A DNA stretch of 64,000 nucleotides from Aradus depressus (GCA_963662175.1 OY759221.1:18814027-18878026), one strand, 5' to 3'. Shown: positions 23,118 to 34,493, counted from the stretch's first letter. Numbers and translations: made by a program. The notes: generated by a model not told the origin, from the sequence alone.

Positions 23118-23298
23118 GTAAATCCGATTCGTGATCTTCATGCCTTCACACCAGCTGAGTCAAACCAAGTCAATTCGTATCGAATAACGGGGGTTTATTG
23201 TTGTAACGAGGGTTTATTGCATTTACAGAAGTTTAAACCCACTCACTCACTAGACATGCATTGTCACTACTTATATTATACATAATTGTACGCTACAG

Positions 23299-23435
23299 GA
23301 AGGGTTGAGGCGACATATCACTCAGTCCCACCAGATGGAGAGATTAAGTTCGCAGAGGAAGTCTCTCAGCCACTTCCTCTTAAGACGACGAGGAGAGATT
23401 TATGTCAGGGCTTGGATGGCAAGTATCTGGACTAA
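23299..23435 (+). CDS. Candidate terminal exon of an unidentified gene
   Basis: Preceded by TGTACGCTACAG. Read with two leading bases completing a codon (phase-compatible with 19847-19913), it gives RVEATYHSVPPDGEIKFAEE, then VSQPLPLKTTRRDLCQ and GLDGKYLD, then TAA. The mixed charge and lack of low complexity look protein-like. Another frame is also open over this stretch. I do not recognise the family. Treat as a hypothesis of a small nested plus-strand gene. Confidence 0.3.
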
Positions 23436-23638
23436 TGGGTTGGAGTGAATGTAGATAATATTTTCAGATGCTCTTAGGCTGGAAATGCTGGCTCCTTTAG
23501 ATCAGAGAAAATATCAAAAGATTTTAGAAAGGATCGAAATAAAGAAGGAAAAAGCTGATATGAATTGAGTACTATAACATAATAATATCTAACATTTTGT
23601 ATCCATGCTTTCGAAAAAATAGAGGTTTATCTAAAAAA

Positions 23639-23945
23639 AGTCGTCGGTGAATCACCGACTATGTACTTCCCCAAGCACGAATTAATCAAATACGATTTCG
23701 CTCTCCCTCCAAAGCCAATCGACCGTTTGGGCTAAAACTCAATATTTGGCTTGTATAGTGGCTTCTGAATCATCATACTAAACTTTGTGTCGATACATTC
23801 ATTACAAATGTCAGTTATTAGGGTATTTGAGTCGAGCCCCTAGACCTATTTCGCGAAAAATTAATAGGTGTTGTCCTTAGAGGGCTTTGAATTTACATAT
23901 GAAATTTCGTGTCAATACATTCATTATAACGGCAAGAAAAAAAAA
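23639..23945 (-). mobile_element. Family T element, truncated
   Basis: Right end is complete on the minus strand: AGTCGTCGGTGAATCACCGA forms the terminal palindrome, followed by TTCCCCAAGCACGAATTAAT. Two internal units follow, then an A run where the left end should be. Confidence 0.75.
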
Positions 23946-24404
23946 AAATATCATAGATTGGGGAAATAAAATTGAACCGTTAAGTCCTGAGGAAAAATTG
24001 TAGAGAAGAAGCAATTTAAAATTAAAGAACTATTAAGCTGTTACTAACAAGATGAACTAACTATATACTGACAGGAGATAGGAGGCAACCCCAGGAAGTA
24101 AGTGGGTACGGATCAGACTGAAGGTGAACTGATATTGACAGCAGCTTGACATCTCAGACTAACCCTCCTACCTCGAGATTCCATGTCCGCCAACCTCCCA
24201 AAATAAAACATTGTCACAAACTTCAAACTTCTGTGATTATTTGTGACTGTGATTCACAACAACTATTGTGCCAATGGTCCAATTGTACATAATTGACAAG
24301 TTCAAAATGTGAGGAGAAAACACACAACTATCTCACTTTATATATTAAAAACAACCTAGTTTAAAAGAAACAACATTACTTACATTTTAATTAATCAATT
24401 TATA

Positions 24405-24990
24405 ACCAAAACTAAACATTTTGTGTCGATATATTGATAACATCAACAGTTATTAGGGTTTTAAAGTCCTTTCTTTCACTCGATTTCGGGGAAAATTAAT
24501 ATGGGGTTCTGAGTACATATATAAAAGTTCATATCGATACATTCTATTGGGAGTTATCGATTTCACAGACAGACGGGAATTTAAGGTTAAAAATTGCCTA
24601 GCAAACTGTCACAAAGGCAGCGCTATAGGTGTTAGCAGGACCTCATAGGCTTAGGTCTTGGTTGGCTCTGTAGCCTCGTACTACTGTAGATGTAATATGC
24701 CTTTAGGAGAGATATTGATGAGCCTCGTCCTGGGAGGAGAGATCCCACATACTTACTTCGGCACAAATTCTGCAGCTTTGTACCCAGCACAAATCACCGG
24801 TTTTGTACCGAAGTAGGTGTGTAGGGAGGTGGGACGGTCGCCATCTTGCTCTTTAGCCACTGACCCAAAACATACTTATTCCCCCTACTATCATTGGGTC
24901 AAGAAACATGAAATTCAGGTGAAAACACAACATCGAATTTCTGACTGATTACATAACTTCTCCTATACTTCGCATAGAGAGGAAGTGAAA
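24405..24990 (-). mobile_element. Family T element with an unrelated insert
   Basis: Units at 24405-24595 and the left-end hairpin (CTATACTTCGCATAG) at 24963-24977, in correct order on the minus strand. They are separated by about 290 bp of unrelated, GC-richer DNA (24600-24890) whose origin I could not assign. Confidence 0.6.
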
Positions 24991-25399
24991 GGATGAAGAC
25001 ATTTCATCTTTATCCTAAATGCCAACAAACTAAATTGATAATAAATTTCACATTTAAAAAAAAAAAAAAAAATTAATAGAGTTTCAAGAGCCATTTCTTT
25101 GCTGTAGAAGATACAAACAAAAACTTATAAACATTTTTGTACGATTTTTCATTTATGAGAAAAACTATCTGAAAAATAATAAAACAAGTTTTTCAATAAC
25201 AAAACCTTTTATCAGTAGAGAATTAAAGTTGGTACGACTGGAATCCTGTAGTTATAAAAGTTTTTCTATCAATTCCTTGTTGGGAAAAACTGTTGATAAA
25301 ACATTTCCCAACTTTTACACTACATGAGCATGTAATAGATACAATTTGGTGGTAAGTTTGCAAATGGAAAATTATATATTAAGTTCAGCACGATATAAT

Positions 25400-25560
25400 A
25401 TTAGTCATGTGGACTAGAGCGTAGGGCTTTAGTTGCATTGTCTCACCATGGTTTGCGGGTTCGAATCCCGTCCAGGAGTGAGTTTTATTTCGTAGATAGA
25501 ACTCCCTCCCGGGGCCATGGATGTCGTAAATAACTAGAGAAAACATCTTTATAAGAGATA
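25400..25560 (+). mobile_element. SINE family S2
   Basis: GTGGACTAGAGCGTAGGGCT with B box GCGGGTTCGAATCCCGT, then GAGTTTTATTTCGTAGATAG and CCATGGATGTCGTAAATAAC. Same organisation as the minus-strand copy at 3195-3346. Confidence 0.7.
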
Positions 25561-25732
25561 TGGCTAATATGCATCGAACATGAGGTCAAAAATAAAAATA
25601 AAAACATTATATAGATCAGTCGATATTATATTTTACAACTCAACACATATATATCTCATATATGAGTTTAATTATAATATGTAATTAGTAAAATAAAATA
25701 AATGAATGTTGAATTTTTAATAGTTATTATGA

Positions 25733-25970
25733 CTCACGCCCGGGCTTTAACTACAAATTCATAAGGGCCTACTACCAGTGCACTCTTTGAACATGATCCC
25801 GGCTCCACTATGGGAGTCCTAAATTTTTCCTACTCTAAATTTTTATGCACCTAGGGTAACTGACATCGTAAAGGCTCGCGACCATCGCTTAAAGTTCAAT
25901 CCGAAGGACGGCGTGCTCTAGATTTTTTCACCTCCCAGATAAAATATCTTAGGGCTTCAGCGAAAAACGA
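25733..25970 (-). mobile_element. SINE family S1, 5'-truncated
   Basis: Tail (GACTCACGCCCGGGCTTTAA) to the CACCTCCCAGATAAAATAT hairpin. The CTCTGG hairpin is mutated and the tRNA-like head absent. Confidence 0.75.
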
Positions 25971-26059
25971 AGTTTAACTAGAAATAACTCACATAGAGAA
26001 ACAAATCAGATAAATATTAGCTTTTAGAAGCAATAAATCAAATAATACCTTTCAAAAAT

Positions 26060-26480
26060 GAATTTGAAAGGTAGAATTCCGCTCCGAACTGTCATTCGAG
26101 AGCATCCTATAAGATAACAGCACCTAGAAGGCAAGCTGAGACCCGTCTAAAGCCAGTCGAGCAGCAAGCGGAGAGAGCTATGTTGTACAATCTGCGCTCG
26201 AGGAAGAAGACTAGATAGAGAGCCTCAGTTCTATGCTAATCAACATGAGGCCACAGATACGAGCAGATAGAAAAGATAGCGCCATCCGTTCTAGTGAAGA
26301 ACAGTCCCGCTGCCCGGCCCACAGTCACCCGGTTGTACCTCAGAAAAATCCGGTTGTACCTCAGACCAGCCATGAAATAACCCCAGTCTTTCTCAATACT
26401 CTCTGATCGTCTGCCCTTCTCAGGACTACCAAGGGCGCCTCATCCTGACCAGCATGTTACAGCGGTATCAAATACAAACA
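26060..26480. other. GC-richer low-copy segment, function unknown
   Basis: Stands out from its AT-rich surroundings. CGGTTGTACCTCAG occurs twice within it and relates to 23075. It may be a decayed transposon coding region. No intact frame. Confidence 0.3.
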
Positions 26481-26512
26481 GCGCAGGTAATGACAAGATC
26501 TTAAATTATACT

Positions 26513-27090
26513 TCCATAGCAATACAAAATATAGAGCATGTTATGTATCCTGTCAAAAATTCGATGCAAAGTTTTCAACAGAATTTCGTGTTTTTCGACC
26601 CCCTGATTCCAAAAATGAAAAAAAAAAAAAAGTCTGCCTGTGCGTGACTGTGAACACAATAACTCCCAATAGAAGGAATGTATCGACACGAAATTTTATA
26701 TGTGTTTACAGAACCCTCTAAATACGACACCTATTGATTTTCAGTCAAATCGGCCATAGGGGAGGGGGAGATTAGGGGCAGCCTTAACACAAAAACTCTA
26801 ATTTTGTATGTAAATAATTTCATATGTAAATTATTTACAAAGCCCTGTGAAGTCAACACATATTAATTTTCAACAGAATCAGCCGAAGGGGAGTCATCTA
26901 AAAAATTCCAATAACTGCCAATGTAGCGAATGCATCGACAAAAAATTTAGTATGAGATATCGGAATCCACTATGTAAGTCAAATTGAGGTTTAGCTCATA
27001 AGGTCGATTGACTTTGGAGGGAGAGCAAAACTTAATTGATTAATTCTTCCTGGGGAAGTACATAGCCGGTGAATCACCTTTTTTTTCATA
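26513..27090 (+). mobile_element. Family T element, near complete
   Basis: Degraded left end (ACTTCCATAGCAATACAAAA), then the GTTTTCAACAGAATTTCGTG block, four internal units and the right end GGGGAAGTACATAGCCGGTG then AATCACC and a T run. Confidence 0.75.
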
Positions 27091-28125
27091 AATATTTTTG
27101 AGCAGCTTGTTCTTCAATAAATATTATTTGTTATGCTTACTGCTTTCTTTTGAAGTCTGAAAATATCACATTAATGTCTTTAAAAAAATAGGGTACAAAA
27201 ACAAATTCAATACACCCCTATATAATCCACAAAGACGAGGTCCTGAAGAGAGGATGCGGGCATATTCATTATTATTTGTTTTCGGATTCCTTTCAATGTT
27301 TTTCTTTTCTTTTTTTTTCTGTTTTAAATTGAAAAGGGCCTATTAATTTCAAAATGTCTGTCTATAAGACAACATTCAACCAGCAGAATACATAAAAAAA
27401 ACCAGCTAATATCACAGCTGTATAGGAAACATACAAAGTCACTTATTCTTCAGGTATATACTATGAGAGTTTTTTTCTCAATATATCGTGGGCTTACAAG
27501 AGAAATACACTTTTTAATATTCAAACCCCTTTGCTACAAATTATTTTGGTGTTTACTTTAGGTGAAAAAGTATATGCTTGGGAATAACATGTTTTACTCA
27601 TTCAAAAATAGATTAAAAAAAATAATGATAAAAATTTCATGACATAGTGCCTTTTGGTTGTAAGCTCACACTAACCACAGACATAAACACACATAGAAAA
27701 CAGGATTTTTTCCCCTCATTTTTGGAACCAGGAGGTCGGAAAACATGAAATTCCTATGAAAACTCCAAATCGAATAACTGGGGATGTAAAAAGGGAAATG
27801 TAGTGAAAAATATCGAATTAAATTTAAAAAATCTACTTAAATATACATTTTTTAAAGTAAAAAAGAGAGGATTTTATAATTAAAAATAACGAAAACATTA
27901 AGTTTTCATTGAATTTAAAGCTATATAAAAGTTCATTCAGTTCATGAAGTCATAAATAATGCATATATTCAAATAATTTATTTTATTTATTTGTATGAAC
28001 AATTAATAAAACAAACGCAACTTCTATATTCATGTTAGAGACAACGATCTCCAATTTTATTCAATTAGTGGAAATGTTCCAAAAACATGACGTGAAACAT
28101 TATATATGTATATATAGGGCATCCT
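27091..28125. other. AT-rich DNA with one family T scrap
   Basis: At 27670-27785 the minus strand shows the left part of family T (GGAGGTCGGAAAACATGAAA). The rest holds nothing I can support. Confidence 0.45.
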
Positions 28126-28129
28126 GGAG

Positions 28130-28372
28130 CCGGTAGCTCAGTGGTATGCGTGCTTGCTTACTGAGCAGGTTTCAAGATCCGACCGATGCTCTTAGTTTAT
28201 TTTATCTGGGAGGTAAAATAAACTCAGGCACGCTGTTCTTCGAATGCGACGTTAAGCGATGGTCCCGAGCCTTTAGCATGTCAGGTACTCGTTAAAGACC
28301 CCTATCTAGGTGAATAAAAAAATTGGGGAAGGCAAAATTTAGGACTTGTAGGCGATATGACCTCGTAGTTAA
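28130..28372 (+). mobile_element. SINE family S1 with internal deletion
   Basis: Intact A box (TAGCTCAGTGG), damaged B box region (GGTTTCAAGATCC), normal body hairpins. A deletion removes the CAGAGTGACG hairpin, so AGGACTTG joins directly to TAGGCGATATGACC. Confidence 0.8.
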
Positions 28373-28639
28373 ATAGTTAAAATAATTAACTATAGGACAT
28401 CTCAATTTAATTTAGTTGATATATCCAGATTTTTTGTTTTGTTATTCGTAGAGGGACGCTGACCCAAAACAAAACTCTTACAACGAGCATGAGATAGGCA
28501 TGAGCTTCCAAATAGAACTATGGATCTTATTTCATCGATGGAATTTCAATATCACAACGTGAAAAGTAAAAAGTAAAAAATCAAACAATATTTATTTTAT
28601 AAATTTGTTTATTGGCTACTATATATACAGGTAAAATAT

Positions 28640-28705
28640 ACATGATGTGGCCATAAGAGGACTTTCTTATACTACCCAACTTTTCCACGCCCTCCTTTAT
28701 TAATT
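28640..28705 (+). repeat. Family R left-end fragment
   Basis: GATGTGGCCATAAGAGGACTTTCTTATAC matches the starts at 35140 and 49125. The following sequence diverges. Confidence 0.4.
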
Positions 28706-29049
28706 TTTGTCGCTTCGTAGCCTCCCTTAGCACCAGGCTCTGACCATACTCTCGAGATGACATTTTAGATCGATCGGTTACCTGATGTTTTTTAAAACTT
28801 TGCTGGAGTAGTTGCATTTTGCACTTTTGCCCGATAATTTTGAGTAATGTTTCCAATAAACACTGATTGGTGGCATTTTGATTTATTTTATTATTTAAAA
28901 CGGAAAATAATTAGTAAAGTACGTTAATACAAAATAATTAGTCGCGGTCACAAGACAAGTAAAGTGAATTGTGAATTCCAACTTCTGCGAATAATATTAT
29001 TAAGGTTTGTTGCGAAATGCATTTTGTGATGTTATCCTTAGACCCATTA

Positions 29050-29228
29050 TTATGACCCATGTCCGGGCTTCAACTACGTGGTCATATCGCCTACTACCGC
29101 ACCGCAGTGCTCTTTCGTCACTCTGGTGGACATGAGCCCGACTCTTCTATGGGAGTCCTTAATTTTGCTTACCATACGTCTTTTATTCACATAAGGGGTC
29201 TTTAACGAATACATGACATAGCAATACG
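29050..29228 (-). mobile_element. SINE family S1 fragment, cut by a family H insertion
   Basis: Runs from the GTCCGGGCTTCAACTACG tail to the GAATACATGACATAG block, where the family H element and its target duplication begin. Sequence beyond the insertion no longer matches S1. Confidence 0.7.
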
Positions 29229-29282
29229 TTTAACGTATTTAATAGAAATAAAAGACGTTGTCTTCCCACTGTTTTATTTATA

Positions 29283-29322
29283 CCAGAACCGGTTTTCGAC
29301 GCAACAGCGCCATCATCAGTGG
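29283..29322 (-). ncRNA. Hammerhead ribozyme (AACCGGUU stem III)
   Basis: Stem I CCA / UGG; CUGAUGA (29319-29313); stem II GGCGC with GCGUC around UGUU; GAAA; self-complementary AACCGGUU; cleavage expected after C, then UGG. All conserved core positions are intact. Confidence 0.8.
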
Positions 29323-29397
29323 TTCATCCCACTCACACAGCACAGCGGTTGGAAGCTGGAACATCTTCTAACCGCTGTGCTGTGTGGGTGGGATGAA

Positions 29398-29437
29398 CCA
29401 CTGATGATGACGCTGTTGCGTCGAACACCGGTTCTGG
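29398..29437 (+). ncRNA. Hammerhead ribozyme, core-mutated copy
   Basis: Same fold as the opposite arm with a better stem II (GACGC / GCGUC), but GAAA is changed to GAAC and the stem III octamer to CACCGGUU. Probably inactive. Confidence 0.65.
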
Positions 29438-29716
29438 TATAAATAAAACAGTGGGAAGACAACGTCTTTTATTTCTATTAGAAATCTAGTCCCACAACAT
29501 CTTACTATCACATATTTAACGTATTTCGTGCAGATTGACAAACATCTTCTTCTATCATCTTTGGAAACAGAGTGACGAAAAAACATAACATTTTTCTGAC
29601 CGAATGAGGTAGTAAAACTTATTTCTTTGGTAGCGGTAATAAAAATCACAATTTTGAAACTAACACACAAAAGTATAAGTTTGTCAAGTTTAACTAATCT
29701 GTACATATAATTTTTA

Positions 29717-29790
29717 CTTCGCCAGCTAAACGAAGTATACGGGAAGTTATGTAATCGTTTAGTAATTCTATATTGTTTCAATGAAATGTC
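29717..29790 (+). mobile_element. Family T left-end fragment
   Basis: ACTTCGCCAGCTAAACGAAG, then GGGAAGTTATGTAATCG. No internal unit follows. Confidence 0.6.
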
Positions 29791-30300
29791 TGTACAAAAT
29801 ACGATAAGTCTCGATAAATAATGGCAAAACAATGAAATATCGGGCGTCGACCATCGATGTTTTACAATCATTGTTCATTCCTAAGGTAAGTTAGGATAGA
29901 GATAGAAGCAGATTTAAGTTAGATTGCACCCCAGGCCCATTCTGATTTTTTCTTCTACGATTTTCAGCAGCGCTGATTTTTTCCGACAAAAAATCATGTT
30001 TAATTTACACAATGCCCACCATACGTAAGTAACAGAACACTTCACAATGACCTCATGATAAACACAGTACACGACACAATTCAGGACCTTTACAGACGTT
30101 TCCACGGAAAATTGCACTCACACCCAAATCCATACATCCACTCACTGTCTTTCTTCACCACACTTGCCACACAATCCTCCCAGGAGATTGAAGAGGAGGT
30201 AGAACCGTGACTTAATATAATCCGAAATTACAACCCCCCACTTCTTGTAACAAAATCATAATATCGCTATTCATTGATAATAACCATAATATTCATTGTT

Positions 30301-30426
30301 TTAAATTTCGCCCTGAGGAGCTACCGCTGGGTGGCCTTCCTCTCTCACGCCAATCAAGTCATCCACATTCAATGAAGTCCTCTTGGTAGCTGGTTGTTGC
30401 GTCATGGTAACAGTTGCGACCAACAT
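30301..30426 (-). CDS. Short open frame of unknown origin
   Basis: ATG at 30426, stop TAA at 30301, 41 residues containing MTQQPATKRTSLNVDDLIGV and a Pro/Ala-rich end. It has balanced composition in AT-rich DNA. No partner exon or known motif was found. It may be chance or the start of a mobile-element frame. Confidence 0.2.
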   Translation of the reverse strand: MLVATVTMTQQPATKRTSLNVDDLIGVREEGHPAVAPQGEI

Positions 30427-30542
30427 TATAAAGACAAAAAAAAAAAAAATTAAATAAAATGTAGATGTTGATTAGCGACTGTAGATTTAAATTGTAGGAA
30501 TATTGAGGGTCAGTCAAAGATGGAAGAAAACACTATTCAAAC

Positions 30543-30579
30543 GCCAACGTTTCGATATATTTTATATCATCATCAGGGC
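30543..30579 (-). ncRNA. Hammerhead ribozyme (ACGU stem III)
   Basis: Stem I GCC / GGC; CUGAUGA; perfect 6-bp stem II GAUAUA / UAUAUC with an AAA loop; GAAAC; ACGU stem III; cleavage expected after the second U of GUU. Core intact. Confidence 0.8.
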
Positions 30580-30830
30580 CTTCAAACATAGGGGGAATCA
30601 AGATTAGAATCACAACTAAACAAAATTAGTGTGTTGATAAACATTAGTGTACGTTCATGTTTATGGTAAACAATGTTCTACATTTAGTTTTAATGTTGAT
30701 TAATTTATCCATAGTAAGTCAAGTTCAATTTTTAACTCGTTACAATGTCTATTTTAACGTACACTAATGTTTATCAACACACAATTTTGTTTAGTTGTGA
30801 TTCTAATCTTGATTCCCCCTATGTTTGAAG

Positions 30831-30867
30831 GCCCTGATGATGATATAAAATATATCGAAACGTTGGC
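30831..30867 (+). ncRNA. Hammerhead ribozyme (ACGU stem III)
   Basis: Plus-strand mirror of 30543-30579, with identical core and stems: CUGAUGA at 30834-30840, GAAAC at 30857-30861, stem I GCC / GGC. Confidence 0.82.
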
Positions 30868-31404
30868 ATTTAAATAGTGTTTTCTTCCATCTTTGACTGA
30901 CCCTCAATATTCCTACAATTTAAATAAAATAGAAATATTGATGATCATTATGCTTGTAACTCATTCAAGCTATTTGATTTTAATTTTTAGTCGTCCTTCA
31001 GATTTTGGCGCCCATTTAAGCCTAAATCCGTCGCTGGATAGAGAAAGGAAAGTTTTATAACTAAAGGCATACTTCGATATAAGGACTTTGTTTTGTGTTC
31101 CTATCACATCCTAAAAAATCAATGTAACTTAATTAAGTGGTTTCATTTTGAATAAAGATTTTAATAGGAAATTTAATATTGTTACTTTCCCTAAATTGGA
31201 CAGGCTGGGAGATCTTATTCTGTTATAGTCCAAATTAATTAATTAGAATAAATGAAAGAGCCCCCCTCCTCCGCGGAGGCGTCATTTTGCTAGAGTTTCC
31301 CGTCAGTGTTGCCACCGGTAATTTTCTTTTTCCTCCTGAAATACTGAAAATTCCCTCATCATTCCGAATGGCAATTGGAAATGGGCATTTCCATTTTATT
31401 TTCC

Positions 31405-31600
31405 CAGTTATACAAAGTATAGAGAAAGTTATGTAACCGGTCAGAAATTCGATGTTGAGTTTTCAGCAGAATTTCATAATATCCGATTCCCTGTTTCCAA
31501 ATATTTAAAAACTATTTACCTTTGTCTGTGAACATGGTAACTTCCAATAAAATAAACATATCGATACGAAATTTTTAATTTGTAATCCTATTGATTGCTA
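31405..31600 (+). mobile_element. Family T, 3'-truncated
   Basis: Left end CCCAGTTATACAAAGTATAG then one internal unit (AACATATCGATACGAAATTT). Breaks off before a second unit. Confidence 0.7.
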
Positions 31601-31639
31601 CAATGTTTTTTTTTAATCAGAGGTATCAAAATGTTGCAA

Positions 31640-31770
31640 TAACATGTACACAAATATACAACATCGCAAAAATAGTGAAAACATATTTAAGGGACTTTGA
31701 AACGTGAAAAAACGGTTGAAAACTCGATCCTGGATTTTCGCACGATAAAGTATGTAAGAATTAACATTAT
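31640..31770 (+). repeat. Family R right-end fragment
   Basis: Shares GGGACTTTGAAACGTGAAAA and TTTTCGCACGAT with the ends of the copies at 32.6 and 49.8 kb. Confidence 0.5.
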
Positions 31771-32129
31771 TTCTTTTTAAATGGATATTTTTTTCCAACC
31801 CCCTTCTTATTTCTCAATACAGGATGAATAGAAAATTTATTATTTGTATGCAAAAAAATATTTTCTCAATATTATAAAAAATTATTTTTTAATATAATGA
31901 AAAAACCATGATTTACTGCCGTCCTAAAATATATACTCCCCCCTTCTCTTAAATTACTCAGTTTTTCCATTATTTTATAAGTTTATTATCGCCCAGTAAA
32001 TTTTATTTTTCATTTTCTTTCATCATAATTTTTATTGCCATTCTAAATTTTTGTTTATCGCCATCCTCTGAGTTGCAGTCCTCTCTCATTTGCATACCTC
32101 TGTGTCAGCATTGGTTGCTGATTGTTGCA

Positions 32130-32690
32130 GTGAGACAACTAACTCTAAGGACTTATTAGAGATTGGAAATTTTATAAGAAACAATTTTGGTATGAATCAA
32201 TTTTTCGATAGGACAAACCGTTTTCGGGTAAATCAAGGAAACGTCTAATATGCGTTTCAAAACTACATTTCAAGATGGTTTTCGGCAAGTATCAACGAAA
32301 ACCGAACGACCTGTAAAAAATAGTATTTCTTATAAAATATGTATTTTAGTTTTTCTACAACTATTACTTGAAAAAAGTTTTGATTAAGTCATAAACATAA
32401 GTTGTATCTTGTAGAATGTACTTAGGTCCCGGGGGAATGTAGTCTCAATTTTTCGTTTCATTTCGGCTAAAATCTAATCAGACCTAAATTAGAACATGTG
32501 ACCTCTTCATTCCAAATTTCAAGTTCATAGCTACAATTGTTTTTGCGGTAGAGAGCTCACAATTTTCCAATCACATACACACGTAAAGAGAGACATCATC
32601 GCGAAAATGGTCAAAACGTATTCAGGAGGCCTTGAAACGTGAAAATCAGTTCGCACGATTACAATACATCCTTATACTATAGGTATAAAA
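32130..32690 (+). repeat. Family R copy
   Basis: Hallmarks in order: AGGACTTATTAGAGATTGGA, TTTCAAGATGGTTTTCGGCA, CTTAGGTCCCGGGGGAATGT, AGACATCATCGCGAAAATGG, GCACGATTACAATAC and a short terminal inverted word around TTATACTATAGGTATAA. The same order is seen at 35.6-36.3 and 49.1-49.8 kb. Non-coding here, class unknown. Confidence 0.7.
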
Positions 32691-32696
32691 AAATAA

Positions 32697-32840
32697 AGCC
32701 GAGGCCCTTAGGTTTTTTATCTGGAAGGTGAAAAATCTTGAGCACGCCGTCCTTCGGATGGGGCGTTAAGCGATGGTCCCGAGCCTGTGAGATGTCAGAT
32801 CGTTGACCCCTAGTTAACAAAACCTGATGCTAAATTTAGG
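32697..32840 (+). mobile_element. SINE family S1 fragment
   Basis: Body only, from GCCGAGGCCCTTAGG to CTAAATTTAGGAC. The hairpin is the TTTTTTATC / GGTGAAAAA variant. Confidence 0.7.
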
Positions 32841-32989
32841 ACGCAATTGAATGACATGATCGAAGATGTGTTTGACATAGAAGTGTCATATATTGTCAAA
32901 TATAGGAAAAATAAGACACCTCTGAGAAAAAAAAATGCTGGAAAAATGTTTGAATAGACAATATTTTAAAAAATAAGTTTGTTTTATTT

Positions 32990-33060
32990 ATTTTTTGATT
33001 TTCAACGGAATGTAGTTGATTAATTCCTACTGGGGAAGTACATTAATGGTGATTGGCTGA
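32990..33060 (+). mobile_element. Family T right-end fragment
   Basis: TAGTTGATTAATTCCTACTG then GGGGAAGTACATTAATGGTG. No internal units remain. Confidence 0.5.
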
Positions 33061-33354
33061 GGACTCTTTCTAAATGAGATACATGAGGAAGGCAAGTTGA
33101 AAAGTTTGAGGATTTACTGAGACGAGGGGGCCTATTAAAATCAGCTGTTCTACTTTTAGTGGGTAGTTGGGGTAGATAAGAGATCAGGTAAATGTGAAAT
33201 CAATGGAGGGGGGGAGCGGCCATCCTTCACACCTTTTTATAGGAGGCCGCAAACTGTTTTATGAGGGGGTTTATGGACTGTAAGAGGATTGAGGAGTCGA
33301 CAAGCTTTCAGTTAGTTGACCAGCTCCCCAGAGCCCATCTCCCACATGTATTAC

Positions 33355-33490
33355 CTCCCCAGCTATACTAAATATAGGGGAAGTTATGTAATCGGTTATT
33401 TAATGGTAAATTTTCACCAAAACTTCATGATGTTAATTTTCAGCCAAATCGGCCAGAGGTAAAAGGGAGATTACAGGGGTAGCTTAACAC
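33355..33490 (+). mobile_element. Family T fragment, target of a family H insertion
   Basis: CCTCCCCAGCTATACTAAAT at the left end, one shortened unit to GGTAGCTTAACAC. The family H element with its 11-bp duplication begins there. Confidence 0.65.
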
Positions 33491-33603
33491 AAAAAATAAT
33501 ATGAAAACTGACATTATTGCAGAGATATTGTGAAATAATTCAAATGGACTTGAATGAAACAAAACTCGTTTATTTGTGGTATTGTCTAATTTCACAGAAT
33601 ATA

Positions 33604-34273
33604 CAGTAGAACCTCTTTAAGTCGAACCTCGATAAGTCGAAAACCTCCAAAACTCGAAAAAAAGTTTTGTTCCTTTTGTTTTGTTCCAACCCTCTATTAG
33701 TCGAAATAATCAGTGAGTCCCTACAAGCCATTTTGGTACATATTTTCCCTCTATAACTCGAAAAAATAAATTGGACCTCTGTATCTCGAACATAGCAATG
33801 TTTTATTTTACAACCTTTACAACTCGATCATTTGAAACTTATTACCTCTATAGCTCGAAGAAAAATATGTTACCGTCTTTAAGAATTTGCCGACAATGTA
33901 TGTTTCTTAGAAAACAATTTAGGAGAATACAATAAATAGGATTAGGACCAATTATAATAGGATTATAGGACCAATTATCTAAAGCATACAAAAATTACTG
34001 ACTTTTTTTAATACCTACATTTACTACGTATTTTTTATTTTAAGGATGTTTTGAAATAATGTTGATTTATAATAAATATAAATATGTTTGTTACCTCTGT
34101 AACTTGAATTTTTATTTATTACACCTCTCTAACTCAAAATTAGTTAGAATGAATCTTAACCTCTACAAGTCGAATCAAAATCCGCCCAAGTCGAAATCCT
34201 CCATAAGTCGAAACCTCTATAACTCGAATTTTTTGGCGTCTCCCTTGATGTTCGACTTATAGAGGTTCTACTG
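33604..34273. mobile_element. Pogo/Tigger-like MITE, 670 bp, TA duplication
   Basis: Ends CAGTAGAACCTCTTTAAGTC and, inverted, CAGTAGAACCTCTATAAGTC, flanked by TA (33602-33603, 34274-34275). The inside is full of degenerate repeats of the end motif (ACCTCTATAACTCGAA). The opposite arm of the host palindrome (CCATGTATATATATTCTGTG) shows the empty site. CAG termini with a TA target fit the pogo/Tigger group. Confidence 0.85.
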
Positions 34274-34281
34274 TATATACA

Positions 34282-34317
34282 TGGGAGTACTTTCGGTATT
34301 TCCATCATCCTCAATCA
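34282..34317 (-). ncRNA. Hammerhead motif, degenerate (outer left arm)
   Basis: Position 3 is U (UUGAGGA), stem II GAUG / UACC is weak, GAAAGUACU is retained. Likely inactive. Confidence 0.45.
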
Positions 34318-34395
34318 AAAGTATAAGAGATAAATTATAACGAAAACACGAATGTTTTTTAAATATTGTTTATTTCACAAGATATGTAAAATATA

Positions 34396-34431
34396 TGGAA
34401 GTACTTTCGGTATTGCTACCATCTTCAGCCA
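34396..34431 (-). ncRNA. Hammerhead ribozyme (AGUACU stem III)
   Basis: UGG / CCA stem I; CUGAAGA; GGUA-GCAA-UACC stem II; GAAA; self-complementary AGUACU; predicted cleavage after U. Core intact. Confidence 0.8.
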
Positions 34432-34457
34432 CGACTGAATCAGTATTTGTTAATTCG

Positions 34458-34493
34458 TGGCTGAAGATGGTAGCAATACCGAAAGCACTCCCA
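34458..34493 (+). ncRNA. Hammerhead ribozyme, stem III mutated
   Basis: Core as the minus copy, but stem III reads AGCACU, which is no longer self-complementary. Confidence 0.7.

Larger units (their letters stand above)
29229..29526. mobile_element. Family H palindromic element, 12-bp target duplication
   Basis: TTTAACGTATTT is repeated at 29229-29240 and 29515-29526. Arms (about 29240-29355 and 29365-29480) are near-identical inverted copies with a 9-bp spacer. A hammerhead motif lies in each arm. A tail of about 34 bp (29481-29514) is present on one side only, as in the 47- and 63-kb elements. No coding capacity. Confidence 0.8.
30450..30930. mobile_element. Family H palindromic element, 11-bp duplication
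   Basis: TTAAATAAAAT lies at both edges (30450-30460, 30920-30930). Arms 30486-30655 and 30756-30922 are inverted copies around a 100-bp spacer. A 25-bp tail is present on the left only. One hammerhead lies in each arm. No open frame. Confidence 0.75.
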
